DNA of 64,000 bases. It comes from Siphonodentalium dalli (taxonomy: Eukaryota; Mollusca; Scaphopoda; Gadilida; Siphonodentaliidae). Positions 22,701 to 34,380 of this stretch are shown here, one piece after another. The first letter of the stretch is position 1; each line of letters opens with the position of its first letter. The translations under genes and the position numbers were made by a program. The stretch is taken from NCBI GenBank assembly GCA_032622095.1, contig CP136065.1, forward strand, positions 91,829,343 to 91,893,342, read 5' to 3'. The notes beneath the pieces are model-generated. The model saw nothing but the letters and a program-made list of their open reading frames with translations, was not told where the DNA came from and searched no databases.

Positions 22701-25700
22701 ATTATTACCCATTTAGCAAATAAAAGTGATCATAAGGTAAGTGAATCCAAAAAAATTTCTTTATTTCCAAAAAAAATAAATACATATTTTGCAGCAAATA
22801 ATTTCAAGTTTGCCGCCTATTCTCATGGTAAACATGTAGATCTGTCAAGTGTGGTCTCCTAATCCTCAATAACAGCTGTTACTCTTTCGAGACCTGGGTA
22901 CGTGCAACTGTCCAAATTGCGGGGTGTCACGTACTAGCTGACACAGTTTGGAATATATATGATCGTTGCTAGAACACCTCGCTTTCGATGGATTCTGATT
23001 ATAAACCTATCCAATCCCTGCTTGGTTAAAGTATTGTCACGTCTGCCTATAACAAACAGTTTTGGAGGCATAAAAAACGATTAAATGTGTCAATAATTCA
23101 ACAATCGTGTTGCTTTCATTCTGTTTATTATGCCCTCTTATGGTGTATATTGGCAAGCGCACTTGGCAATATCGCAGGAGGTGATGGAGTAAATGTGATT
23201 CAAAACGTACACTGTATTTGCGTACCGCACTAATGCTGTTATTTCGCTTCGATCAGACATGCGTTCACAATCTGTTGCGCAAATATACTTTGTCGATAAT
23301 ATACGATGTCGCTAATCCGTAATTCACACCACGATTGATGCGTGGTTTCGAATTTCAAAATGGCAGAGGCGATCGGAAACTCGATCAGAAACTAGGGAAA
23401 GGGCAATAAACTAGGATATGACATATCACATAATATTTTGGCAGCTACGAGCATATGCTATAGTATTTTTCAAACAAGCCGATACCTCATTTGTGCCCAA
23501 CTCACAAATTTTTGCTCTAACATTCTGACCAAAGTTATCAGTCGAAGGACTATCCTATAGATGTATGGACTGGTGTATTCCACGAACCTCCGACTGGCAA
23601 CTTTGGTCAGAATGTTATAAAAAAAACTACTGAGTATTTCGGAACAAATAAGATATCAGCTTGTTTCCAAAATAAACTAGCATTATGTTCGTAACAGTCA
23701 AAATGCTATACGTTTTGTGTCAGTTCCTCAAATATTATGTGTTTGTACGTTTGCGCTCGCCTCGGCCATTTTCAACGCGTGGTACACACCAAGTTCGAAA
23801 CCACGTGATGCACTGCCGTGCCTACACTCCATGCAATCGATAGAAGCGGAATCTCTATTCACTGCTTGTTTGTATTCGACCTCTGATTCCATGTTTAGCG
23901 TGTTCCATGTTTAGCATGTTCCATGTTTAGCATGTTCCATGTTTAGCATGTTCCATGTTTAGCATGTTCCATGTTTAGCATGTTTCATGTGTATAGCATG
24001 TTCCATGCATGGTGATCTCTTGCACATGATGGAAATACGTTTTAAAATGTAAATGTCATATTGTTCTCAACGTACGATATAACAATAGCCATGTTTAGCC
24101 ACGGGTGCTTGTAACATGTAACGTATGTTGCCATTCTCAACGAACGTCACCTGACTCACGTGTCTAGTTTGCATACATGTACACGGCCATTCCGTTCGAA
24201 ACTGTTGTTTCCAACGTGTAGCCCACCGAAATTGTACCACAGAATGATCCAATCTTCTCTAAAGCGATCGATGAACCTACGTTATGCAGGCAGCTAACGC
24301 ATGGGATATACTTGAGCGGAAAATTTATTTTATATATATACTTATATCAGTGTTATGGAGGCAGGACTCGTTGTCAGTGTTCATTGCTTCACATGTGCTT
24401 AACTCAGTGAGCGTTAACAAATTATCATTTCTTATCGAATTGTATTAGTCGGAATGGCACATTGAGATGTCCCTCGACAGATGGCACCCGATTTTCGCCC
24501 ATGTCGAGGTTGGAACCCGTGCAAACCTGTTCTATCCAAGACTGCGATTATCCACGACCTATCCATATCGGATATATGGGGAAATCCTTAAAAAGAAGCC
24601 CTTCGTTGAGAGTTGGGAAGCGTGTCAGTCTGAACATGGGTTCAAATATTGACACAGAACACATCTGCCATTATATTAGAACAGAACAATGCACTTCCTC
24701 CAAAATTGTATATGTGACCATATGTTATTACTGGTACTGGCGTATGTCAGAGTTTATGGAGACACGGACTCAAATTGATTTGATATATATACGTGTATGT
24801 TTGATGCCATATAATATCACGTGAATGTTTCCGCTAATTGCATCTCCATAAAAGGTACCATAGTAACACACGTTCACGTTCATCTTCGTGTGGCTAAACC
24901 TGATCAATGACCAACAATCTGTCTGTGAAATTTTCAACTCATTTTTTATTGATGTTGCATCAAATATATCCATGAACCATCCTGTAAATAAGGAACATCC
25001 AAGCATCGTCAAAATCAAAGAGAACTGTATTTCGCCGGAGACTTTTAGCCTGAAACCAATCTCTGAAGAGTTCTTCTCCAAAGAGATATGTAAGCTAAAC
25101 TCAAAAAAGGCTACTGGCATTGATGGTATATCAGCAAAAATGCTGAAAATATGTAACTCAGCAATCCACGTGCCTTTGAGTAATCTTTTTAACCACTCTC
25201 TGACTGTCGTTGCTTTCCCGGATAGTCTTAAAGTTGCTCAAGTGACACCTATACACAAGAAAAATGATATTTTGAGTAAGGAAAACTACAGGCCTGTTAG
25301 TATTTTACCTACTATATCAAAATTATTTGAGAAAGCGATAAATTCACAGCTACAAATGCATTTTGAATCTATTTTTAACCCCGCTCTCTCAGCTTTTAGG
25401 AAGCATCATGGATGCAGTGACGTAATGTTAAGTGCCATTGAAGACTGGCGCAGGGCACTTGACAAGCATGAAAGTGTTGCCGCTGTAATGATGGACCTTT
25501 CAAAGGCTTTTGATTGCCTACATCATGATCTTATGTTAGAGAAACTACGTGCATATAATCTTTGTGAAAAGTCGGTGTCTTATATGGGGAAAAGTCGGTG
25601 TCTTATATGGAGAGCTATCTTTCTGGTCGCAGACAATGCGTTAAACTTGGCTCCAGTGTGAGTTCCTGGAGGTGCATCACCAAGGGTGTACCACATGGAT

Positions 25701-28700
25701 AAATACTGGGCCCAACCATGTTTAACATATTTCTCAATGACATTTTCGGCTTTGTGAAGGACTGCTCCCTTTATAATTATGCAGACGATAACACAATCTC
25801 CTTCTCTCACAAGGACCCTGATGTAGTTCGGAGCACTCTGGAATCTGATAGCCTTCATCTCATTGAGTGGTTCGCACTAAATGGCATGAAGGCAAATCCA
25901 GAGAAGTTCCAAGCAATATCATTGGGTCCCAAAAGTAAATCTATAACTGGCATAAATGCTTCACATCTTATCCCATGTATCGAGGAAGTGAAATTACTCG
26001 GTATAACTCTGGACAGTAAATTGACGTTTAACACTCACATTGATTCGCTATGTTCAAAGGCATCAAGGCAGCTAAATGTCTTAAAGAGACTTGGACATAT
26101 GCTGACCCTCTCAGGCAAAAAATGTATCTTCAAATCTTTCATCCTCTCAAATTTTAATTACTGCCCTCTTACCTGGCATTTCTGCAGTGTGTCCTCTACG
26201 GACAGGCTGGAGAAAATTCAGGAGAGAGCCTTTCGTTTTATATATAATGACTACACATCTGATTATGACTTTCTCCTAAAGATTGCAAACTGTGAGCATC
26301 TACATCTCCAAAGACTCAGACTTATGGCACTCACAGTTTTCAAAATACTAAAGAAGGACATTAGCACTCCTTCCTATTTGGACTGCCTGGTGAAACGTAA
26401 ACATAGTTCATACTCTTTTAGAAATTCTGAGACTCTGGAACTGCCATCACCTGATACTACTACTTTCGGTTTAAGCTCGTTCAGATTCATGGCACCTAAA
26501 GTGTGGAATTCTCATCCAGAGTCATGCAGAACCGCAGAGACGATGAAAGACTTTGAATGTATGTTACAAACCTGGAATGGTTTTAAATGTAAATGCAGTG
26601 CTTGTAGGATATCCTAATTATATGCATATGTTTTGTATTTTAATCCGCACTCTCTGGTCAGGTATCTCTGAATGGAACAAAACGTGTTATCCAGGAATGA
26701 AATATGGACTCGTTGTGCACATTACTGTGCCGTATATGAATATACAAATTTGTGTCTTACGCTTTTGATCCAGTCAGGGCTACCTGTCCTCAGGGATTTT
26801 ACTCGTCTTTTACAAAGTTTTAGCTAATATACATGTTATTTTATTTTTCAGATAGGTTGTGTTTTATTCACGTTACTGTTTATGTACATATTCATTGTTT
26901 TACAAGTCAGTTAAGAGCTTAATGCTCATGTTTGTAATTTAAAATGCCTGACTTTATAAATAAAGCTTTTGAACTTTGAACTTGAACTTGAAATGACTGG
27001 AAATGAACAGAAATTCCCACCGGAGTGAACAACGGTCCATTTATAATGGAATCCTGTTTATTCCACGCCCAGACGCGCGTGTAAACCACTGGATATTGCA
27101 TGGCGATGAAAGCGAAACAATCAAATGAAATTACGTTGGATAATTTCGGTTCCTTCGCTTGTTTCGTTGTAATTGTTTGACCTCGGCGAGAAAATACAAA
27201 ATACTATCATTTCATGTTTCATTGTTGCAGTATGTAACTTTTATGACCGCGTTAATTGCTTTCGATATTTCGGTGTGAGCAATGACTGAGCCACTCTTTG
27301 GGGTTTTATTGCGGGAACACAAATTATTATTTATGCATAATATAACAGCTAACATTGCTGATGAAGTATATCTCAGTTGGAATGTAGACTAAAGTTCGTA
27401 TTGCGAAGTATCGGGATGTATTTAATCCGATTAGTAGAGTTTTGGTCCGCATTCAGAGACTTTCTGGTGTGGTGAATGAGAAACATTCAGTGATAACCCA
27501 TAGTTGTTGTAATAATTTGAAGGAATAGTTGTTTTAACGGAATTCTGATGTGGTGCATTCATGAAACCAGTATATTTTATATCTTATATATGCCTAATAA
27601 TATGATCTTGAGGGCGTTATCATTTTTGCCTATGGTGTTCTTGTCTTCTTTGATATATAGCAACTGCGGTTTATCTGGGGTCATCATACTATGGATCGGG
27701 AGAGGACAAACTTGAGATTGACACGTGGACGTGGATAGAGAGAGGACAAGGTCACGTGGTGAAGTTTGACGTCACACCAATAGGTTGCATTCCAGTCTCT
27801 AAAACTCGCCGTGGACACTACACAAGTCCACATAATATCACTAATCCGTGTATGTATAACACTTCAGTACATTACATTACCACACCTGCTAGTATATACA
27901 AGTTGCATACGATATATGATGTGAATTCATGCGTGTACATTAAATTAGTGAAGTTCGAAGAAGAAGAATTTCGGTAGAGACGGGGTAACATATAAGATAA
28001 TGGATCAGTGTTGAGTGGTTGGGATGAATTTGGTGATCAAGCACGGAATGCCTATGTGTTGTGGTCCACTTGTGGAGAGAGAATGGATATGTTAGCGACT
28101 ATTCGACGTTCTGCTTCGAAAGTATGAGCAGCAGTACCCCATGCCACCTTGGTGTAGAAACTATGTTTGTTAATATGTTTATATATCTTTGAAAAAGATA
28201 TGATTGTTAAAGGTACTCAATCCGATCGTGTGCTCCTAAATTACTATTTCTTTGGCTTCGGGCCGGGTAAACAATTCGAGTCGAGGAACCCCACCCATCA
28301 AAGCTCATAGTAATCGGATATCGATTTAAAAAGTTTGTTATTTTTCGAGATGTGTAATAATATGTGGTCCAGAAACATTTGGCCAAACGGAAGGTCTCGG
28401 ACAAAATTGCGGATGAAGATGGATAACTCTAAAACAAGTGGTAATACGGCCAAATTACGTGATACTCACGTGATAATACGGCCATATTTTGTAGAACAAA
28501 ATGTTGATCAATGACAAAGACAGTGGTTAGCATTATTTCGTTGCAATAAATTATTTTGAAGAAATGTTGTTGTTGTTGTTGTATCTTGATGATGTGGGGA
28601 CCGTCTGATCGGATTGAGAACCTTTAATTAATATTAACATTACTGCAATATGAATGTTAAATTATGTTGTCATGTGTACATATATGGGAGCATAGATGAT

Positions 28701-29313
28701 AACTTACATTATATTGTTGTGTAGGCCTATTGCGCGCGTATCATATATATTTTATTATGATCCATGATATGCACACCGACACGGTATATTTGCACTGTTT
28801 TCTAGAATGATAACTTTCGCTACAATTTGGTATTGTTGTGCTATAAATAGTTTGTTTGTTCGGGTGAAATCATGAAATGCATTAACAGATAAACATCTTA
28901 TTACTTCGACTGAATAGGAATTTCCAAGAGATTTCGTTTTGTTCGGGGTGTTGTTGTTGGAAATTCGAAGTTGGACATCCCAGAATAAAGTGGCTCTAGG
29001 CACTACCCTTGACGCACACCGCCGCTGTATTCTGTGAGCAGACACGTATATTTCTTCATCGCTGACTTTAATCTTTCCAGATATGTTTGTACATATGTGG
29101 GGATTCTTGAACTATGAGGTTGGGATACGAGATGACCATGTCTTCGATATACCATTAGAATGCAAGCCGGTGCCAGGTGTAAGTATAAGTGAAGGCCTGA
29201 CTCACTCTCATCGGCAGAAACTCTACATACACTTCGCAGTAAATGACGTGTGTGAAAAAATTGGAAAGGTACACGGGGTTGGATTAAATTGGAAACAATA
29301 TCTATATTTATAA
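19714..29313 (+). CDS. Ependymin-related secreted protein (at least four coding exons)
   Basis: Exons: 19714-19872 (phase 0, donor GAG|GTATGT); 21287 to about 21486; 27661-27849 (alternative donor after 27810); 29081-29313 or an earlier donor near 29179. Exon 1 has a good start context (ACCACCATG), a signal peptide (MYLVLSGVCLLFSAVLG) and PCCWDP. Exon 2 gives YIVYDNINERESV and YSTLNCHKR. Exon 3 gives TAVYLGSSYYGSGEDKLEI, then W..., then GCIPVS. Exon 4 gives NYEVGIRDDHVFDIPLECK. These are the ordered landmarks of ependymins: N-terminal PC, YD...R, Y...C, LG..YIGS, GCIPVS, GI.D..VF..P..C. About 250 residues against ~200-225 usual. A secreted, disulphide-bonded, lysosomal-fold glycoprotein is expected from the family; HNIT in exon 3 is a possible N-glycosylation site. 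The exon 2/exon 3 junction does not join in phase with the best visible sites, so a small exon may be missing or the gene may be damaged. Confidence 0.8.
20040..20620. repeat. Intron 1 tandem repeat, ~120-150 bp units
   Basis: About five degenerate units built from AGAGAATAACTCCAACTAGAA, AATGAAAATATTTCACCTATCC, AAAAAGGGTTACAAAG and TCGACGTGTTTTTGTTACAAAG. The last unit is partly inverted (AAGTAACTTTGTAACCC type sequence near 20570-20600). Confidence 0.7.
21089..21110. repeat. Perfect short palindrome
   Basis: CGCGGAAGGA and TCCTTCCGCG flank a 2-nt TG centre. It lies in intron 1 about 180 bp before exon 2. It stands out as GC-rich in an AT-rich intron. Confidence 0.7.
21500..23500. other. Intron 2, first part: nothing recognised
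   Basis: AT-rich sequence. A 100-codon frame at 22202-22504 has hydrophobic stretches but no homology I recognise and no splice context; I do not call it a gene. Confidence 0.5.
23518..23617. repeat. Hairpin, 31-nt arms, 38-nt loop
   Basis: Arms 23518-23548 and 23587-23617 pair with two or three mismatches around ACATTCTGACCAAAGTT. The size is like a microRNA precursor or a small foldback element. No second copy was seen in the window. Confidence 0.7.
23889..24002. repeat. 16-bp minisatellite, seven copies
   Basis: Unit CCATGTTTAGCATGTT. Copies start at 23889, 23905, 23921, 23937, 23953 and 23969, nearly identical, and a degenerate seventh at 23985. Confidence 0.92.
24880..26995 (+). mobile_element. 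5'-truncated LINE in intron 2 of the ependymin-related gene
   Basis: It begins inside the endonuclease-RT linker and carries most of the RT, a C-terminal region, a 3' UTR and a tail ending AATAAAGC...TTTGAACTTTGAACTTGAACTTG, typical of L2/CR1-group 3' ends. Sense orientation relative to the host gene. Target duplication not identified. Confidence 0.85.
24888..26617 (+). pseudogene. LINE reverse transcriptase, frameshifted
   Basis: RT landmarks: NSKKATGIDGIS, ENYRPVSILPT, DLSKAFDCLHHDL, GVPHG (usually PQG), YADD replaced by NYADDNT at about 25778-25798, and a C-terminal LTWHFCSV...RLEKIQERA region. Frame 1 (24888-25661) breaks at a 23-bp tandem duplication (25566-25610). A stop (TAA near 25699) follows in the second frame just after PHG, and the frame at 25718-26617 resumes. 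Not functional. Confidence 0.85.
27227..27645 (+). repeat. Dispersed repeat ending just before ependymin exon 3
   Basis: Collinear with the reverse complement of 53167-53490 (for example TTGTAATAATTTGAAGGA, TAGTTGTTTTAACGGAATT, GGTGCATTCATG, TAATATGATCTTG, GGCGTTA). Part recurs at 55370-55470. Its terminal ~50 bp also form the arms of the foldback at 59011-59223. The recognisable end is 15 bp before the AG at 27660. Confidence 0.8.
28207..28627 (+). mobile_element. TTAA-flanked MITE, copy 1
   Basis: Core 28211-28623. Left AGGTACTCAATCCGATC and right (reverse complement) AGGTTCTCAATCCGATC differ at one base. Both sides are flanked by TTAA. The interior includes CGAGTCGAGGAACC, GGATAACTCTAAAAC and a (TTG)n run. 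No coding capacity. It lies in intron 3 of the ependymin-related gene. TTAA flanks are the hallmark of piggyBac-type targets, but TA duplication with a longer repeat cannot be excluded. Confidence 0.85.
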
Positions 29314-29353
29314 CGGATTGTAATGGAACTATGTGAATATCGCTTCATTTTGA

Positions 29354-29790
29354 TCGTAAGTCGAGTAATATACTTTTACGTCATCACCAGTCCGAGTAAT
29401 ATCATTTTACGACATCACAAATCCGACATGTCGTAAATCTACCTCACTGCTAAATAATTAAGGGATATTACTTGGTTGGTTTGATATTAGGCCCGACATC
29501 AGCCCGACTTAACCTCATATCAGCCTGGGACCGAATGTCGAAGGCTGCTATGAGGTTACCGACGGCTGATATCAGGCCAATAATATCAAACAAACCAAGT
29601 AATATCCTATTTATTAATTAGATCACCTCTTGGTAACAGTGTAGTATCGATAACTCTTTCAAATGGTTGGTGTCACAAAAATATACATTATTTAGCAGTG
29701 AGATAGAGTTACGGAATGTCCTAAAACCATAATACTCGGATTTGTGATGTCGTAAAAGGATATTACTCGGATTGGTGATGTCGTTTGCTT
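29354..29790. mobile_element. Nested foldback element
   Basis: Outer arms (~29354-29458 and ~29680-29790) pair around CCGAGTAATATC, TTTACGACATCACAAATCCGA and CTCACTGCTAAATAAT. Inner arms (29462-29526 and 29540-29612) pair around GGATATTACTTGGTT, GATATTA and TAACCTCATA. It has no open frame. It is just downstream of the ependymin-related gene, whose poly(A) site I could not find. Confidence 0.8.
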
Positions 29791-29867
29791 AACTTATTAC
29801 TAAACATGTCCCACCAATGAATATATTTTTTCTGCACTTGTGTTATAATTTCGTTTGCTCATATAGC

Positions 29868-29965
29868 CTGAACATCCATCCAAAATGAATAATCTACCAT
29901 TCCAATGTATACTCTTATAACTGAATGAGATAATCCATTTAGTAAATAAATTGTTGGAAATCCCA
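29868..29965 (-). repeat. Dispersed repeat, partner at 44112-44215
   Basis: The reverse complement shares TTATTTACT.AATGGATT, CATTCAGTTATA and ACTGGAATGGT with 44112-44215. Confidence 0.65.
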
Positions 29966-29969
29966 TAGC

Positions 29970-32240
29970 TACGCAATGCGGCGATCTCTTTTTTCTGTCG
30001 AACGTAGTTAGCAATTATAACCAACCAATCCGTGAAAATATGTATTTTATGTTGCAGGAGCATTCCATAAGTATCGTTGGATAACTATGGCGGAATATGT
30101 ACAGCGCGAAGATCACACATCGTGTATCACCGTGCCATTGAGGAAACGGACCACGCCACACATGATAACCATGATCATATTCATACATACAAATAAATAT
30201 TTGCATATCCATCCCTTAGCTAACTAAACGTAATCCCCAATTATAATATGTGCAAACGTTCAATGGATCTATTGGGACATGTTTCCGTCACCCTGATGGG
30301 GATACAGATAAAGATCACAACTGACACCTATACTAGCCACGATGTATGGATATTTTGTTGCTGGAGTCCCGTCAATCTGGATTTAAAAGTAGTAACCAGA
30401 CATCACTACACAAAAAGTCCCAAAATAATTGAGGTAGCTCACCTGGTATTTGGCATAGTTTTTTGTTTTATGTAGAGAGCGTTTAGTTTTTCTGAAGTAT
30501 GTGATTTCACCATTTGGTCAAATTATTTTATTTTATGGGTTAATGTTTAATAAAAATCGTTCAGAGTTTATGTTAGCTACCATTCATATTGTATATATAA
30601 ATGTCTTAAACACATTACATGGCATTTATTTGAAAAAAAAGTGGCTTAGTTTTTTTTTTTTTATATAGAGAGCATTTCATTTTTCTAATTTGTACATGAA
30701 GATCCTTTGCAGAGACCACACGCAACAGAAACAGAACTAAATGCAAAACAAATTTATTTCCAATCCTATAATAGCATATATATATACATGTAAGTACACA
30801 ACGTGTACGTTCAAATAAAAAGAAACATAAAAAAGAAGCATGTATACATAAACGGAATGATTGGAAATGGGACTAACGACAAATCCGTGGGGGGGGGGGG
30901 GCTTGAATAAGTTATAATCAATAGTTCAATTACAATTTATAGAAAATGTAGTTTCACCAATTTGTTGTTTTGCTGACTTTTCAATGATCTTGGTGTGAGA
31001 ATCTTCACAGGGTGCTGACGCTTAATTGATTCTACCGCATGCCGACCCATGCCAGGGTAAAACTGCGATGATATGTCATAGAAACAAAATATCTTGTTAC
31101 CTAGCAAAAAGATGAGTTTAAATCCTGTGACTATATTTAAAAGTTATAATCGCTAATCAAACTGCACAGAAGCTTTATTCTCTCCCTAGCAAATTATTCG
31201 CCAGGGTGTATATAAGTGCAGACAACAGCTGTGCATTAAGAACCACCAGTGCCAATTACCTAGACTTTGATGTCAAGATATTCCTTATAATGAGACCTTT
31301 GTCATTGTCCAGTACACTTTCGAAGATTATATATACCCTGCACATAAGCATAAATCCTTGTGTCAAGCTGATATGTGACCCAATGTATTCAACAGAATTA
31401 AGAAGGCACACCAATCGTGAATTTTCAAAAAATCTAAATTTTAAACAATCAATTTGAAAGGAAAATCATTATAATTATGTTATAGTATTATAACAACACG
31501 TGTTTGCACTCAAAATATGACAAATATGTTCGAATTATGAAAAAAAGTGGTTTAAAAAAATAAAAACAACCATTTTTCCATGTATATAGCTGACAGGAAA
31601 TATTTTCAAAGTATACTTTATATACACTGCATTATCTAGACTATAAATCCATCTTGAGTATGCGCTCTATCAACCATCTGAAATCATGACTGTCTGCGAG
31701 AAAATAAATAAAACATTTTCCCTTACATATCTTATAATATATTTTTTTGGCCATTTGCAAGACAATGTTTATATCGGGTACTATCTGGTAAAGGACCAAA
31801 ACAACATAAAACAACATAAATATTATTCAACCACGTTTTCAATAATCTGGCAGACATAAATACTCACTACTGATTCATCTATTATTTAGACATTATGTAG
31901 TTTTATTGTGATTTTTCCTAAACAAAAAACAAAAAAACATTCACGAATATTCTTAAATTACAGCATGCGGCGGACAGAAACGGTTATACGCCGACTAAAA
32001 CTCATTTACACGAACACTGACAGTTGTTTTATTGAGAACTGGATGTTGATTTGCTTGCGTTCCATAGAGTATGGCGGCAAGATGGGCTGAAACTAGAGTT
32101 GCGACTGTCCCAATGTGACTAAGGATACCCCTCCCCATGTTTTTTTAAAACGCTAAGATGTTTCACATGTCAGAAAACATTAAGTTAAAATAATAAAATA
32201 ACAGATTCCCATTGCAAGTGTATGATTAACCACAACCCTG
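29970..32240. other. No gene recognised
   Basis: AT-rich. Contains short homopolymers (T-run near 30650, G-run near 30889-30901) and scattered short frames, for example 30248-30475 and 31206-31457, with no recognisable domain, splice context or repeat partner. Confidence 0.5.
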
Positions 32241-32254
32241 AACCTAGAAAAAGT

Positions 32255-32770
32255 CGAAAACTCCACCAAACAAATCGGACAGTCGTCGTATTTGCAGCTG
32301 CACAGATTACCATAGTACTCAATATCTGTGCCAAGTTAACAAAAATTGACATAAAAATAAAGGAATAAAAGCTCGGACAAAATTATGCATGTTGCGAAAA
32401 TTTTCTAAGTCGAAATAGGGGGATAACCCTACCACAAAAAAAGTCGGACAGAAGTCACAGTCGCACAGGTTCCCATGGTACTAAATATCTGTGACAAATA
32501 TTTACCTAAAAATGTAGGAATAAAAGCTGGGACAAAATTATACATGTTCAGAAAAATTTATAAGTCGAAAAAGAGGGATAAGTCTACCCAAAAAAGTCCG
32601 ACGTCATAATCGCAGGTGCACAGGTTCCATGGTGGTTGATGTCTGCCACGGAAAATGATTTTAAAAAGCGACTGAGAAAAACCCCGGACGGACGACGGAC
32701 GGACGGACACTCGGAAAGACAAGCTGATTCCAGTATGCCCCGCCAACAACTTTGTTGCGGGGGTATAATT
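32255..32770. repeat. Three-copy ~160-bp tandem repeat with (GGAC)n tail
   Basis: GTCGGACAG-type words at about 32276, 32444 and 32596 begin units containing CACAGGTTCCCATGGTACT, AATATCTGTG, GGAATAAAAGCT and ACAAAATTA. The last unit ends in GGACGGACGACGGACGGACGGAC and a CCCCGC...GCGGGGG hairpin (~32738-32763). Confidence 0.78.
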
Positions 32771-33168
32771 ATGTGAGGAAAGTGTTTCGCATATAAAACT
32801 GTTAGAACAACTGAATATCCATACTCTATATATGGAATACAACACAATCAACATTCATTACTTAATATTTACACTCAACCCATAGATTAAAAGTGTATTT
32901 AGCTCCAATTTCCAACGTAATTTCGACCAAACAACGTCCTGCATTCACGTTCCACCACGAATGCGTTTGTGAGTGTATTCATACAATCCAATCTATATGC
33001 ATTCTATCGTGTAGATATCAACAACGTGTTCATAGTCGATGGCATTGACCATGGGTGGGGCAAATATACGTCACAACATGGATGATCCGAGCTTCCGGTT
33101 CGACTGTATGTAACCTTGTTTGTAGTTGCGCTTGGAAAAGAATTCCAATAACAACCGTGTCTATACCT

Positions 33169-33361
33169 ACAGTAATGCTCTAATTAATCGACCTCTTAAC
33201 CACAGCAGAATTATGGGTAACTTTTCAGGATTTAGTCGGAAATATGGCTTGTCGCCGAGAACTTTCCGATGAATGGCAACAAGCCATATTTCCGACTAAA
33301 TCCTAAAAGTTACCCATAATTCTGCTGTGGTTAAGAGGTCGATTAATTAGAGCATTACTGT
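33169..33361. mobile_element. Near-perfect 83-bp inverted repeat (foldback), 26-nt loop
   Basis: Arms 33169-33252 and 33279-33361 are complementary with a single 1-nt indel (TTTTCAGG against TTTTAGG). This would form one of the longest stable stems in the window. No coding capacity. Confidence 0.92.
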
Positions 33362-33544
33362 ATCATCGGCTTATATATTCAAATGCCATTTTCTATAGAT
33401 TGTTGATTATTCCGTGGAAACCGAACACAAGACAAATGTTTCACAGCTGATAAAACGCCGATGGTCGCTTTGACTGTATGTGGAATAGGAACACATCGCA
33501 TTGACACATCAACGTGTTGTGAATTAGGCAGTTGGGTTTTTTAT

Positions 33545-33910
33545 ACGCCCTTCTGTCTGTCCAACTGTCCGTCCGTCCATTAACATTTTTGGTTTCCGAT
33601 CGAAAACTCTAGTTTGGATGATCTGAACCAAAGTTGGTATGTGTATTTACCAGCTGAAGATACAGCCCAATTTCGAATATGGGTTCCGTCCAATTAATTG
33701 ACAGAATTTGACCGTCAGTTAACATTTTTGGTTTCCGACCGATAACTCCAGTTTGAATTATTTGATCTGAACCAAAGTTGGTATGTGTGTTTCCCAGCTA
33801 AAACGACAGGCCAAGTTCGAATATGGGTTATGTCCAATTATTTCCACATGAGTTACGGCCATTTTTCGACTTAGAATTTGACCGCATTTTGGCATTGAAA
33901 TTAGGGATAT
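33545..33910. repeat. Two-copy ~155-bp tandem repeat
   Basis: AACATTTTTGGTTTCCGA(T/C)CGA, TGATCTGAACCAAAGTTGG and TTCGAATATGGGTT recur twice. The block starts with a (TGTC/CGTC)n run. Confidence 0.75.
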
Positions 33911-34259
33911 ATCAGATATTCTTTGTTTGCTCAAAATTTTTATATTATCTTGCGGTAGTACAATTCGAAATGGCTAAATCTTAGGGCGTATTTTGCCACC
34001 CCCTAGCGAAGCTCTTGTTTTACAATAAGTCCAATGGGTGGCCACCATCCGGCGAATCATTTTCGGAATTGGTGTGCCATTGTGGATATCCGTTCTGATC
34101 ACTTTCTGATTTTGAATCATAATTTGTTGATTCATGATGGCTTTATTTCTAAATGTTCCATGAACCTCACCGCAATTTACAATCCAGCGGTGTTTGAAAC
34201 CTGAAATTATGATCGCTATAGCGGGGGGGGGGGGGGAGGGTCAGGAAACAAATTACGTG

Positions 34260-34380
34260 TTTTTCAGTTTTGGGGACCCACCACCCCGGGAGCGTAAGTT
34301 TTTTTCACCCAGGTCTGGAACACCCACCCGGGACCGTAAGTTTTTTCCACCCAGGTCTGGGACACCCACCCCCAAAATTT
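34260..34380. repeat. ~44-bp tandem repeat, about 2.5 copies
   Basis: CCGTAAGTTTTTTCCACCCAGGTCTGG-type units with GGACACCCACCC, preceded by a G-run at 34221-34236. Confidence 0.75.

Noticed and set aside
23889-24002. CRISPR-like array
   Set aside because: The 16-bp units are directly adjacent with no unique spacers, and this is a eukaryotic genome; it is a minisatellite.
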